Shown piece by piece: positions 1-9,373 of a DNA stretch of 64,000 nt. The notes beneath the pieces are model-generated. The model had not been told where the DNA came from, made no database searches, and was given only the letters and a program-made list of their open reading frames with translations. This stretch comes from an uncultured Alphaproteobacteria bacterium (lineage in GTDB: Bacteria; Pseudomonadota; Alphaproteobacteria; Geminicoccales; Geminicoccaceae): the NCBI GenBank assembly GCA_937995535.1, contig CALKJU010000046.1, positions 24,823 to 88,822 of the forward strand, written 5' to 3'. The position numbers were made by a program, and so were the translations under genes. Numbering within the stretch: the stretch's first letter is position 1; every line of letters starts with the position of its first letter.

Positions 1-1
1 T

Positions 2-298
2 CTGCGCCTGCATCCGACCGCGCGGCTGCTCGCCTCGCGCTGGCCGATCGACGCCCTGTGGCGGGGCGAGGTGGCGTCGCCGCCGCCCACGCCCGCGCAC
101 GTTCTCGTGAGCCGCCCGGGCATGGAGGTGCAGACCCTGGTGCTCACGGCGGGCGAGCATGCCCTCCTGGCGGCGCTGTCCGCGGACGCCACCCTGGCCG
201 ATGCCGCCGAGGCGGCGCTCGATGCCGAGCCCGGCCTCGACCTGACGGCGATCCTCGCCCGCCATCTCGCCGCGGGCACCTTCACCAGCTTCGGCTGA
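2..298 (+). CDS. BufC/HvfC-type DUF2063 protein, C-terminal fragment
   Basis: The reading frame is open from the window edge and ends at a TGA at 296-298, so only about 98 C-terminal residues are present. The residues HPTARLL...WPIDALWR followed by a compact helical segment ending GTFTSFG resemble the C-terminal half of DUF2063 (BufC/HvfC) proteins. In known bufferin-type operons this family sits between a DUF692 (BufB) maturase and a DoxX protein and helps modify a small secreted metal-binding peptide. The DoxX gene 23 bases downstream supports that context. The peptide precursor and BufB would lie to the left of the window and cannot be seen. Family assignment is moderate; operon function is inferred. 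Confidence 0.6.
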   Translation: MRLHPTARLLASRWPIDALWRGEVASPPPTPAHVLVSRPGMEVQTLVLTAGEHALLAALSADATLADAAEAALDAEPGLDLTAILARHLAAGTFTSFG

Positions 299-321
299 CC
301 GCGATCTCCAGGAGGGAGACC

Positions 322-813
322 ATGGGAGCGACGTCGCTCGAGGGCAGGGCCGCGATTGCGCCCGCCGGGATCCCCGCCCGGATCGATCGGCTGATCGGCT
401 GGCTCGAAGGTTGGCCCGCCGGCGTCGTCCTGCTCGCCGCGCGGGTCTGGATGGCCTCGATCTTCTTCAGATCGGGGCTGCTGAAGATCCAGAACTTCGC
501 CTCGGCGCAGTTCCTCTTCGCCGAGGTCCATCCGGTGCCGTTCCTGTCGCCCGCGCTCGCCGCCGCCCTCGCCACCGGCTTCGAGCTCGTCTGTCCGGTC
601 CTGCTCGCCCTGGGCCTGCTGACCCGGCTCGCGGCTCTGCCGATGCTGGCGATGGCCCTGGTCATCCAGTTCGTCGTCGGCGCCGCCGACCCGGCCTTCT
701 GGCAGACCGAGCACTACTACTGGATGCTGCTTCTGGGCATCCTCGTCACCAAGGGTGGCGGCCGCCTTTCGCTCGACGCGCTGCTCGAGCGCCGGACCGG
801 CATTGCTCCGTAG
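322..813 (+). CDS. DoxX family membrane protein
   Basis: This 163-residue integral membrane protein has about four hydrophobic segments. The first carries the DoxX-typical RSGLLKI stretch after a short N-terminal cytoplasmic region, and later segments include TGFELVCPVLLALGLLTR and YYWMLLLGILV. The ATG at 322 follows an AGGAGGGAGA ribosome-binding site, which decides the start. It follows the DUF2063 gene by 23 bases and is probably cotranscribed with it. DoxX proteins are membrane partners in redox or metal-stress gene sets; in bufferin operons DoxX is the last gene. The exact biochemical role is not visible from sequence. Confidence 0.85.
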   Translation: MGATSLEGRAAIAPAGIPARIDRLIGWLEGWPAGVVLLAARVWMASIFFRSGLLKIQNFASAQFLFAEVHPVPFLSPALAAALATGFELVCPVLLALGLLTRLAALPMLAMALVIQFVVGAADPAFWQTEHYYWMLLLGILVTKGGGRLSLDALLERRTGIAP

Positions 814-854
814 CGCCCGGTGGCGCGCCGGCCCGTCCGCGCAACGCTCTGAGC

Positions 855-1829
855 CTACTCCGCCGCGACGCGGGCCGCTGCCCAGGCCGGCTCGGGTTCC
901 AGCTCCGCCAGGACGAAGCTGCCGACGACACCGGCGGCGATGTAGAACTGGCGGCGCTCCGCCGGCAGGGCCGCGAAAGCGCCGACCAGCCCGCGGCAGT
1001 GCCGCGAGCCGCAGCAGCAGCGCATCGCCTCGTGGTCGCCGGCGAGATAGGTCGAGTAGTCGTAGGTGATCTCCTCGCCCGGCGCGATGTCGCGCAGGGC
1101 GATCAGCCGGTAGCCGCCCTGGTCGAGGCGGATGCCGGCGGTCGGCTCGCAGGAGTGGTTGGTGAGATCGTCGATGGCACCGCGCGGCAGCAGGTACGCG
1201 TCGCGGCCGACCTGGAAGGTGTACCAGTCGAGCTCGTGGCCGTGCGCCGCGAGCTCGGCGCGGGTCACGGTGCGCGAACTGTAGGTGGCCGCGTCCTCGT
1301 GCACGATGGTCTCGCCGGCGCGGAACGGGCGCGCGGCGAAGATGCCCGCCCCCTTGCCCCCGGCGTCGCTCACGTAGAGATCCCGGCACAGGGCGAGGTT
1401 GCGCATGATCTCGGCGCAGCGCTCGGGCGAGGGCAGGTCGGGCTCGGCGAACGTCGTCGCCGGCGGGCGGAACGGGGCCGCGGCCTCGGCGAGGCCGAGC
1501 AGCGGTGGGGCCGGCTCGATCGGGACCGGGGCCAGCGGCTCGGCGAGCGCCGCGTCCTGGAGGCGCTGCGACGCGGCCAGTGCCACCACCGAGACCTGGA
1601 GGAAGATGTTGACCACGCTGACGATGGTCAGCGGCAACTGCTCGATGCTCAGCGCGTAGAGGAGCTGGACGATGTCGACCGCGGCCCAGCCGCCCCACGC
1701 GACCAGCGAGGTGGCACGACGCGCCTCGCGGCTGTGCCACAGGAGCCAGAGCTGCGGCAGGTAGAACAGGTCGCCGGCCACGCCGAGGACGCCGTAAAGA
1801 AGGCCGAACACCTCAGGGGACAGGCCCAT
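855..1829 (-). CDS. PQ-loop/SemiSWEET-like membrane domain fused to a SET-domain methyltransferase
   Basis: The 324-residue product has two parts. Residues about 5-87 form three hydrophobic helices with a PQ-loop signature (YLPQLWLLWHS near 23-33), like a SemiSWEET half-transporter or lipid-A N-terminal-like PQ protein. After a proline/alanine linker (90-135), residues about 150-262 are a SET domain with the S-adenosylmethionine/catalytic motif NHSC (224-227) and ITYDY (254-258). A post-SET zinc site C-x-C-x4-C follows at 271-278. The ATG at 1829 is preferred because the PQ-loop helix begins right after it; an upstream in-frame start at 1874 has no ribosome-binding site. It stands alone on the minus strand, convergent with DoxX. 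SET proteins methylate lysines, but the substrate is unknown and a membrane-tethered form is unusual. Confidence 0.8.
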   Translation of the reverse strand: MGLSPEVFGLLYGVLGVAGDLFYLPQLWLLWHSREARRATSLVAWGGWAAVDIVQLLYALSIEQLPLTIVSVVNIFLQVSVVALAASQRLQDAALAEPLAPVPIEPAPPLLGLAEAAAPFRPPATTFAEPDLPSPERCAEIMRNLALCRDLYVSDAGGKGAGIFAARPFRAGETIVHEDAATYSSRTVTRAELAAHGHELDWYTFQVGRDAYLLPRGAIDDLTNHSCEPTAGIRLDQGGYRLIALRDIAPGEEITYDYSTYLAGDHEAMRCCCGSRHCRGLVGAFAALPAERRQFYIAAGVVGSFVLAELEPEPAWAAARVAAE

Positions 1830-2028
1830 GCCGCAGAAGCCCCCGCTTCCGGCCGTGCAGGCGCCGTCGCGCATCGCACCGGCGCGTCGGCCCTTCCGAC
1901 CCGTACCGTTCGTCGCGGGACCGCGCGCTGATTGTGCTGGTCCTCGATCTTCTTAGCGCACAGGTTGAGTGGGCGGAAGAACCTTTGCGGGTCGGCGGCC
2001 GTGCTGGCCCGATCCGCTCGACGGAAGG

Positions 2029-2463
2029 TCACGCGGCGGCGGCGGGTGGGATGGCGTAGCTGCCGACGCCGTGCGCGACCGGTCGAAGCGGATCCTCCGC
2101 GGGGACTACGACGACCTCGCCCACCGCCAGGGTCCGCCCGAGGCGCAGGATGCGACCCTTGGCGAGCAGATCGCCGGGCCGCGGCTTGCTCAGGAAATGA
2201 AAGCTCATGTCAGTGGTCACCGCCAGCTCGACCCGGCCGACCAGCGAGAGCACGACACCGTAGAGCGTGACGTCGGCGAGGCCCATCATCGCCGGTCCGC
2301 AGATCGTCCCGCCCGGCCGCACCAGCATGTCCTGCCAGGGCAGGCGCATCTCCACCTCCCCGGCGGTGAATCTCTCGACCTTGAGACCGAGCAGGCCGAC
2401 ATAGGGCACGCCCTGGCTCGCCAGCTCCTCGAACTCGGCGGCGGTCAGCTTGAGACGCGGCAT
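2029..2463 (-). CDS. PaaI-family hotdog thioesterase
   Basis: This 144-residue protein is a single hotdog domain of the PaaI type. The segment RPGGTICGPAMMGLADVTLYG corresponds to the family helix in which HGG...LAD is usual; here the His is replaced by Pro, but the Asp of LAD is kept. The later strand LAVTTDMSFHFL and the final GVGSYAIP are typical of the fold. It probably hydrolyses an acyl-CoA or aryl-CoA thioester. It diverges from the enoyl-CoA hydratase-like gene starting near 2520, leaving a promoter region of under 60 bases, which suggests related acyl-CoA metabolism. The substrate is not predictable. Confidence 0.8.
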   Translation of the reverse strand: MPRLKLTAAEFEELASQGVPYVGLLGLKVERFTAGEVEMRLPWQDMLVRPGGTICGPAMMGLADVTLYGVVLSLVGRVELAVTTDMSFHFLSKPRPGDLLAKGRILRLGRTLAVGEVVVVPAEDPLRPVAHGVGSYAIPPAAAA

Positions 2464-2519
2464 CGCTGGCGGCCTCCGGTCCTTGCCTCGCGGGGATGGT
2501 GCTGGATATAGGTCGGGTC

Positions 2520-3338
<819 letters not shown>

Positions 3339-3372
3339 GCATTTCCCACCCTCCGCAACGCGAGACCTGCCG

Positions 3373-4968
3373 ATGACGCGCCGCATCACCCGTCGCCACG
3401 CGCTCATGCTCGGCGCGGTCGCTGCGTTGGCGGCGGGGCGGCCGGACGGCGGCGGCCGGGCGCGCGCCGACGAGGGCCTGGAATTCGGGCCGCCCGAGCC
3501 GTTCAGCTTCGACCGGCTGATCGAGCGGGCGCGTGAGATGGCGCGGGGGCCGCATGTCGAGCCGCCGCGCCCCGATCCGGAGATCGTGCGGCGTATCGAC
3601 TACGACGCCTACGGGCGGATCGGCACCAAATTCGAGAACGCGCTGTTCGCCACCGGCCCGGGCGTCTACCCGATCTCGCTCAAGCATGTCGGGGTGTTCT
3701 TCCCGAAGACGGTGCGCATGCACACCGTCGAGGACGGCATGGCCCGCGAGGTCGTCTATCGCGACGACTATTTCGCCATGCCGCCCGACCATGTGGCGCA
3801 CGGCCTGCCGTCCGAGCCCTCCGCCTTCGCCGGCTTCTGGATCTACGAATCGCGCCTGCGCGGCGACTGGACCAAGCTCGAGCCCTGGGCGACCTTTCTC
3901 GGCGCGTCCTACTTCCGCGCCGTCGGCGAGCTGGGTCAGGTCGGCCAGTCGGCGCGCGGTCTGGCCCTCGGCTCGGGCGATCCGGGCCCGGAGGAGTTCC
4001 CCGACTTCATCGAGCACTGGTTCGAGCCGGCGCTGACCGAGGACGCGCCGGTGGTCGTGCACAGCCTGCTCAGCTCGCCCAGCATCACCGGCGCCTACCG
4101 CTTCGAGCTGCGGCGCACCTCGGGCGTCGTGATGGACATCGACTGCCGCCTCTTCCCGCGCCGCGAGATCGCGCGCCTGGGCGTCGCGCCGCTCACCTCG
4201 ATGTTCTGGTTCGGCGAGCACAACAAGCGCTACGCCGAGGACTGGCGACCCGAGGTACATGACGCCGACGGCCTGGCGATGTGGACGAGCTGGGGCGAGC
4301 ATCTCTGGCGACCGCTCAACAACCCCTGGCGGATCGTGACCTCGAGCTTTTTCGACGAGAACCCGCGCGGCTTCGGGCTCTCGCAGCGCGACCGCAACTA
4401 CGACCACTATCTCGACGGCGTGCGCTATCACCTGCGCCCGTCGACCTGGGTCGAGCCGCTCGAGCCCTGGGGCAAGGGCTCGGTGCAGCTCGTCGAGATC
4501 CCGACCGACGACGAGATCTACGACAACATCGTGGCCTTCTGGGTACCCGAGCGGAAGCCGCAGGGCGGCGACGCGCTGGCCTGGCGCTACCGGCTGCACT
4601 GGCTGGCCGACGAGCCGTTCTTTCCCCGCGACCGCCTCGCCATGGTGTTCCAGACCGGGATCGGCAAGGGCGGCCAGCCGGGCCAGCCCCGGCCGAAGGG
4701 CATCTACAAGTTCATGGTCGATTTCGTCGGCGGACCGTTCGACACCTGGGACGCGGTGGACAAGCCCGAGGCCGTCGTCGGCAGCTCGGTGGGCACGATC
4801 GAGCGCATCTTCGTCGAGAACACGCCGTTCACGAAGCGTTGGCGGATGACCTTCGACCTCGACGCGAAGCCGGGCGAGGTCGCGGAGCTGCGGGCCTATT
4901 TCAAGGGGCCGGACGGGCCGATCAGCGAGACCTGGCTGTTCCAGTTCCACGTGCCGCAGGCGGCGTGA
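3373..4968 (+). CDS. Periplasmic glucan biosynthesis protein, OpgD/OpgG (MdoD/MdoG) family
   Basis: The 531-residue product matches the usual length of OpgG/OpgD proteins, which act in the periplasm on osmoregulated beta-glucan backbones. Features of the family include FSFDRLIERAREMA near the N terminus, the central RYAEDWRPEVHDADGLAMW region and a C-terminal immunoglobulin-like domain ending FQFHVPQAA. The N terminus MTRRITRRHALMLGA with following hydrophobic stretch looks like a Tat-type twin-arginine signal, as in OpgD rather than the Sec signal of OpgG. No opgH glucosyltransferase lies nearby. It begins 34 bases after the hydratase-like gene and ends 14 bases before the oppositely oriented carboxypeptidase. 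Confidence 0.88.
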   Translation: MTRRITRRHALMLGAVAALAAGRPDGGGRARADEGLEFGPPEPFSFDRLIERAREMARGPHVEPPRPDPEIVRRIDYDAYGRIGTKFENALFATGPGVYPISLKHVGVFFPKTVRMHTVEDGMAREVVYRDDYFAMPPDHVAHGLPSEPSAFAGFWIYESRLRGDWTKLEPWATFLGASYFRAVGELGQVGQSARGLALGSGDPGPEEFPDFIEHWFEPALTEDAPVVVHSLLSSPSITGAYRFELRRTSGVVMDIDCRLFPRREIARLGVAPLTSMFWFGEHNKRYAEDWRPEVHDADGLAMWTSWGEHLWRPLNNPWRIVTSSFFDENPRGFGLSQRDRNYDHYLDGVRYHLRPSTWVEPLEPWGKGSVQLVEIPTDDEIYDNIVAFWVPERKPQGGDALAWRYRLHWLADEPFFPRDRLAMVFQTGIGKGGQPGQPRPKGIYKFMVDFVGGPFDTWDAVDKPEAVVGSSVGTIERIFVENTPFTKRWRMTFDLDAKPGEVAELRAYFKGPDGPISETWLFQFHVPQAA

Positions 4969-4982
4969 CGCCCGCGCCGCGT

Positions 4983-6467
4983 TCAGACCCCGCCGAGATA
5001 GCGCTCGCGCAGGTGGGCGAGGAACGGCTCCGGCGAGAGCGGCGCGCCGGTCGCCTCGACGACCAGCTCCTGCCAGTCCGGGCGCGATCCGTGCCCATGC
5101 ACCGCGCGGCGTAGCCAGCCGAGCAGCGGCGCCATGTCGCCGGCGGCGATGCTCGTGCGCAGCTCCGGGACGTCGCGCAGCGCCGCCTGGAAGAGCTGCG
5201 CCGCGAGCATCGCGCCCAGCGTGTAGTCGGGGAAGTAGCCGAATCCGCCGACCGGCCAGTGGATGTCCTGCAGGCAGCCGTGGCGGTCGTCGGGCGGGAC
5301 GATGCCGAGCAGCTCGTGCATCGCCTCGTTCCACGCCGCCGGCAGGTCGGCGAGCGCGAGATCGCCCGCGAGCAGCGCCCGCTCCAGCCGCCAGCGCAGG
5401 ACGATGTGCAGCGGGTAGGTCATCTCGTCGGCGTCGACCCGGATCAGCGAACGCTCGACCCGCCGGTAGAGCGCCGCGAGGTTCTCCGGGGCGAAGGCCG
5501 GGTCGGGGCCGAAGGTGCGGGCCAGCTCGCCGGCGAGGAAGCCGACGAACTCGGCCGACCGGCAGGCCTGCATCTCCATCAGCAGCGACTGGCTCTCGTG
5601 GATCACGATGCCGCGCGCGTCGCCGACCGGCTGGCCGCGCCAATCCCGCGGCAGGCCCGCCTCGTAGAGCGCGTGGCCGGTCTCGTGGAGGATCGCCATC
5701 AGCGCCGAGACCACCTCGTCCTCGCGGTAGCGGGTGGTGATGCGGATGTCGTCCGGCACCCCGCCACAGAAGGGGTGGGTGCTCTCGTCGAGCCGGCCGT
5801 GGTCGAAGTCGAAGCCGAGCCGCTCGATCAGCCGCCGGCCCAGCGCGCGCTGCCGCTCGACCGGGAACGGGCCCTTGGGCGGCACGGCCGGCCGCTGCCG
5901 CGCGAGCGCATCGTCGATCATCGCTGGCAGCGCCGCCTCGACCGGTGCCAGCAGCCGTTCGACCTCGGCCGAACGCAGCCCGGGCTGGAACTCGTCGAGC
6001 AGTGCGTCGTAGGGAGCGAGGCCGAGCCCGGCGCCGACCTGACCCGCGGCCTCCCGGGTCAGCCGCACCACTTCCTCGAGGTGTGGCCGGAGCATCGCGA
6101 AGTCGCTGGCGGCGCGCGCATCGCGCCAGACCAACTCGCAGCCGTTGGTGGCGCGCGTCAGCGCCTCGACGATCGCCGGGTCGAGTGCGGTCGCGCGCAC
6201 ATGGCGGCGGCGCATCTCGCGCAGATTGGCCCGCTGCCAGGGATCGAGCCCGTCCTGCGCCAGCGCCTCGTCGAGCAGTGCGGCGGTGTCCGGCGAGCTC
6301 AGCGTGTCGTGCGCCAGGCGGCGCAGCGTGGCGAGCTGGTCGCCGCGGACACGGCCACCGCCCTTCGGCATGCACACCGCCTGGTCCCAGGACAGGACCG
6401 AGATGGCACCCTCGATGTCGGCGAGGCGTCGGAACCGTGCCTCAAGCGCCGTGTAGGGCGAAGCCAT
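4983..6467 (-). CDS. M32 (Taq-type) metallocarboxypeptidase
   Basis: The 494-residue product is full length for family M32 carboxypeptidases, about 500 residues. The zinc site HETGH and the following HESQS motif are both present, as is the N-terminal LSWDQAVCMPKGGG characteristic of the family. These enzymes remove C-terminal amino acids from peptides in the cytoplasm. The ATG at 6467 has a good GAGGAGG ribosome-binding site. The start lies inside the last 26 bases of ctaA, so translation is probably coupled to the cytochrome oxidase operon. A link to heme-copper oxidase assembly is not established. Confidence 0.92.
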   Translation of the reverse strand: MASPYTALEARFRRLADIEGAISVLSWDQAVCMPKGGGRVRGDQLATLRRLAHDTLSSPDTAALLDEALAQDGLDPWQRANLREMRRRHVRATALDPAIVEALTRATNGCELVWRDARAASDFAMLRPHLEEVVRLTREAAGQVGAGLGLAPYDALLDEFQPGLRSAEVERLLAPVEAALPAMIDDALARQRPAVPPKGPFPVERQRALGRRLIERLGFDFDHGRLDESTHPFCGGVPDDIRITTRYREDEVVSALMAILHETGHALYEAGLPRDWRGQPVGDARGIVIHESQSLLMEMQACRSAEFVGFLAGELARTFGPDPAFAPENLAALYRRVERSLIRVDADEMTYPLHIVLRWRLERALLAGDLALADLPAAWNEAMHELLGIVPPDDRHGCLQDIHWPVGGFGYFPDYTLGAMLAAQLFQAALRDVPELRTSIAAGDMAPLLGWLRRAVHGHGSRPDWQELVVEATGAPLSPEPFLAHLRERYLGGV

Positions 6468-7404
6468 CCGGGCTCCTCCTCGCGGCTGCCGGCCGGCCGG
6501 TCGACGCCGAGCGCCACAGCAGCCGGCAGATGACGACGAACAGCAGCACGCCGACCGCTTGGTGCAGCACCGCCATGGGCAGGGGCACCTGCCAGACGAT
6601 GACCAGCGCGCCCAGCCCGACCTGCGCCACGACCAGGGCGAGCGCGAGGCTGGCGAGGCGGCGACGCGCCGGATCGAGGCCGCGGCAGGCGAACCACAGC
6701 GCCAGCACGGCGATGCCGGTCGCCGCCGCCAGCAGCCGGTGGGCGAAATGGATCGCGACCAGCGGATCGCCGAGATCCGGCAGCCACGCGCCGTCGCAGT
6801 CCGGCCAGGTGGCGCAGGCCAGCGCGGCACCGCTCTTGGTCGTCATCGCCGCGCTGGCCATGGCGCCGAGCGCCAAAAGGGCGGCGACGCCGGCGAGCAG
6901 CGACACGGCCGGTGCGGGTGGCAGCGGCTCCGGCAGCTCTGCGGCACGCGTCGCGACGAGGATCAGCAGCGCCAGGATGATCAGCGCGTTGCCGAGATGT
7001 ACCGCTACCGACCACGGGCTGTTGCTGTCGAAGACGGTGAACGCTCCGAGACCACCCTGGACGAGGAGGAGGACGAGCAGGAGCGCGCCGAGCCCGGGCA
7101 GGCCGCGGTCGCGCGCGCGAAGGGCCACCGCCAGGACGGCGATGGCGAGGACGATCGGCCCGAGCAGCACGCCCGCGATCAGCCGGTGCACCCACTCCAG
7201 CATCACCTGGCCGTAGCTGTAGGTGATCCCGGGGACCGCTGCGATGTCGGCCGGGAGCGGCACCCAGTGTCCGTAGCAGGTCGGCCAGTCGGGGCATGAC
7301 AGGCCGGAATCGGTCACGCGAACGAGACCGCCCAGGACGATGAGCAGGTAGGTCAGGCCAGCCGCGGCGATCGCGGCGATCTTGAGGCTGCGCAGGCCCG
7401 TCAC
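6442..7404 (-). CDS. ctaA: Heme A synthase (CtaA/COX15)
   Basis: This 320-residue polytopic protein oxidises the C8 methyl of heme O to the formyl of heme A in the inner membrane. It shows paired loop cysteines in both halves (SCPDWPTC near the first loop and ACATWPDC in the second). Heme-ligand histidines sit in EWVHRLIAG, AVHLGN, IHFAHRLLA and LHQAVG. The two-half repeat architecture with about eight helices is complete. No ATG fits; the GTG at 7404 overlaps the SURF1 stop as GTGA, indicating coupled translation. It is the last oxidase-assembly gene before the carboxypeptidase. Confidence 0.92.
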   Translation of the reverse strand: MTGLRSLKIAAIAAAGLTYLLIVLGGLVRVTDSGLSCPDWPTCYGHWVPLPADIAAVPGITYSYGQVMLEWVHRLIAGVLLGPIVLAIAVLAVALRARDRGLPGLGALLLVLLLVQGGLGAFTVFDSNSPWSVAVHLGNALIILALLILVATRAAELPEPLPPAPAVSLLAGVAALLALGAMASAAMTTKSGAALACATWPDCDGAWLPDLGDPLVAIHFAHRLLAAATGIAVLALWFACRGLDPARRRLASLALALVVAQVGLGALVIVWQVPLPMAVLHQAVGVLLFVVICRLLWRSASTGRPAAARRSPDGFALHGA

Positions 7405-8129
7405 ACGCTGCTCCGCCGAAACCCGAACATGACATAGACCGCCAGCAGGGCGGCCGCCAGCCCGTACCAGGTCACGGCGTAGCCCAAGTGGTTGTTGGGC
7501 AGCCTCAGGGGCAGCGGCAGCGGTCGCGGCAGCTCGGCCCCCGTGTCGCTGGCCTCGAGCGTCAGCACGAGGGGCAGCACCTCCGCTCCGAGCGCGGCTT
7601 CGAGCGCCGGCAGGTCGTACCAGTACCAGCGCCGCCGCTCCGGTTCGTTGGCGGGCGTGAAGGGTCCGGCCCGGTCCGCGCCGTGAGCGCGGACCCGGCC
7701 GGTCAGGGTGAGCGGGCCGGCCGGCTCGAGGTCGGACGGCGTGGCCGGGGGCAGCAGCTCCGCCGGCAGCCAGCCCCGCTCGACCAGCAGCAGCGTGCCG
7801 TCGGCGAGCGCCAGCGGCGTCACCAGCCGCGCCCCGACCCGACCCGTCTGGGCGACGGTCCCCATGGCGAAAGCCAGATCGTGCCGGTAGGTCCCTTCGG
7901 CCGACGCGGCACGGAAGTCCGCCGTCGCCGGGTCTGCGAGCAGGTCGGGGAGCGGCACCGGCGCCGCGCTGGCCCGCGCCTCGGCGGTGGCGATCAGCTC
8001 GTTCTTCCACTGCAGGCGGCGTACCTGCCAGGTGCCGAGGGCGAGCAGCACGATCAGCGCCACGGCGGTGCAGACCGTGAGGAGCACGCCGGGCCGGAAG
8101 CGTGGCGTCGCCAGATCAGCGCCGGTCAC
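7401..8129 (-). CDS. SURF1 family cytochrome oxidase biogenesis protein
   Basis: The 242-residue protein has the SURF1 layout. An N-terminal transmembrane helix runs directly into GTWQVRRLQWKNELI, a periplasmic domain with GTYRHD and VERGWLP follows, and a C-terminal helix spans YGLAAALLAVYVMFGF. SURF1 acts in heme A insertion into subunit I. The GTG at 8129 is taken as start because it lies just inside the end of the DUF983 gene (14-base overlap) and precedes the first helix suitably; a longer upstream extension reads as shadow sequence. It is followed by ctaA with a GTGA overlap. Confidence 0.9.
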   Translation of the reverse strand: MTGADLATPRFRPGVLLTVCTAVALIVLLALGTWQVRRLQWKNELIATAEARASAAPVPLPDLLADPATADFRAASAEGTYRHDLAFAMGTVAQTGRVGARLVTPLALADGTLLLVERGWLPAELLPPATPSDLEPAGPLTLTGRVRAHGADRAGPFTPANEPERRRWYWYDLPALEAALGAEVLPLVLTLEASDTGAELPRPLPLPLRLPNNHLGYAVTWYGLAAALLAVYVMFGFRRSSV

Positions 8130-8481
8130 GGGCCCCAGCGCCTCGGACGCGGTACTGGATGCCGACCAGCAGGCCTCGGGTCGGGCGCAGCAGCGCGAGG
8201 CACAAGCCGAGGGCCAGAGGCAGCCAGACCACGAGGTGGAGCCAGATCGGCCACGCATAGCGGATCTCGACGACCAGGGCGGCGCCGACGACGAGGATCC
8301 CCACCGCCAACACGATCAGCGCGAACGGGTCCTCGGCGCCCCCGGGTGGCGCAAGCTCCGTCCCGCACACGCTGCAGCGCGGTGCCAGTCGGATGAAGCC
8401 GTCGAACAGCCGGCCCTGGCCACAGGCCGGACAGCGCCCGGCGAGACCACGACCCGCCGCCGACCCGCCGCCTGCGCTCAC
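8116..8481 (-). CDS. DUF983 family zinc-ribbon membrane protein
   Basis: This 121-residue protein begins with a zinc-ribbon-like pair of CxxC motifs (CPACG and CSVCG, about 18 residues apart) followed by two hydrophobic helices. This is the DUF983 pattern, often found in alphaproteobacterial cytochrome oxidase operons next to coxC. The GTG at 8481 overlaps the coxC stop as GTGA, which fixes the start. A role in oxidase assembly is inferred from its position only; the molecular function of DUF983 is unknown. Confidence 0.85.
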   Translation of the reverse strand: MSAGGGSAAGRGLAGRCPACGQGRLFDGFIRLAPRCSVCGTELAPPGGAEDPFALIVLAVGILVVGAALVVEIRYAWPIWLHLVVWLPLALGLCLALLRPTRGLLVGIQYRVRGAGARDRR

Positions 8482-9347
8482 CCGACCGGCGTGGTGGTGA
8501 AGCGCAGACTGCCACCCCACCAGTACACCCAGACGAACAGGAACAGCCACACCACGTCGACGAAGTGCCAGTACCAGGCGGCGGCCTCGAAGCCGACATG
8601 CTTGTCGGGGCGGAAGGTGCCGTACCAGGCGCGCATCATGCAGACGATCAGGAAGGTCGTGCCGACGATCACGTGAAAGCCGTGGAACCCGGTCGCCATG
8701 TAGAAGGTCGAGCCGAAGATCCCGGACTGCAGGGTGAAGCCCTCGTGGATCGCGTGGACGTACTCGTAGACCTGGAACAGCGTGAAGGTGACACCCAGCG
8801 CGACGGTCAGCGCCAGCGCCTTGAACGCGGTCTGCTGGTCGTTCTCACGGATCGCGTGATGCGCCCATGTGACCGTCGCCCCGGACAGCAGCAGGATCAG
8901 CGTGTTGAGAAACGGGATGTCGAACGCCGGGACGGGCTCGATCCCCTCGGGCGGCCAGGACACCGCGTAGGTCTCCGGCGGGACCAGGGCACCCCAGAAG
9001 AACGCCCAGAAGAAGGCGAAGAAGAAGAACACCTCGGAGGTGATGAAGAGGACCATGCCGATGCGCAGGCCGCGCGACACGACGGCCGAATGGTCGCCGC
9101 GGGACGATTCGCGCAGCACGTCCCGCCACCACCGGACCATCACGTAGGCGACGCCGAGGAAGCCCAGCAGCACGACCCACGGCCCGGCCGCCGCGCCGTG
9201 CATCCACATCACCCCGCCGCCGGTCAGCAGCAGCGCGGCGATCGAGCCGATCAGCGGCCACGGGCTCGGATCGACCAGATGGTAGTCATGCTTGGGCTTG
9301 TGGTGCGCGTGATCGCCGTGATGGGCGACATCGGCGGTGGCGGCCAT
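8478..9347 (-). CDS. coxC: Cytochrome c oxidase subunit III
   Basis: The 289-residue protein has seven hydrophobic helices. Family-diagnostic segments are RGLRIGMVLFITSEVFFFF, FFWALVPPETYAVSWPPEG, the ATGFHGFHVIVGT helix and the final YWHFVDVVWLFLFVWVYWWG. The N-terminal HHGDHAHHKPKHDYHLVDPSPWP is the usual leader; its His-rich stretch is common in alphaproteobacterial COX3. Subunit III binds the catalytic core and helps sustain proton uptake. The ATG at 9347 is unambiguous. It follows ctaG by 26 bases and is coupled to DUF983. Confidence 0.95.
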   Translation of the reverse strand: MAATADVAHHGDHAHHKPKHDYHLVDPSPWPLIGSIAALLLTGGGVMWMHGAAAGPWVVLLGFLGVAYVMVRWWRDVLRESSRGDHSAVVSRGLRIGMVLFITSEVFFFFAFFWAFFWGALVPPETYAVSWPPEGIEPVPAFDIPFLNTLILLLSGATVTWAHHAIRENDQQTAFKALALTVALGVTFTLFQVYEYVHAIHEGFTLQSGIFGSTFYMATGFHGFHVIVGTTFLIVCMMRAWYGTFRPDKHVGFEAAAWYWHFVDVVWLFLFVWVYWWGGSLRFTTTPVG

Positions 9348-9373
9348 TCTCGGCTCTCCCGATCCCCTGCGGC

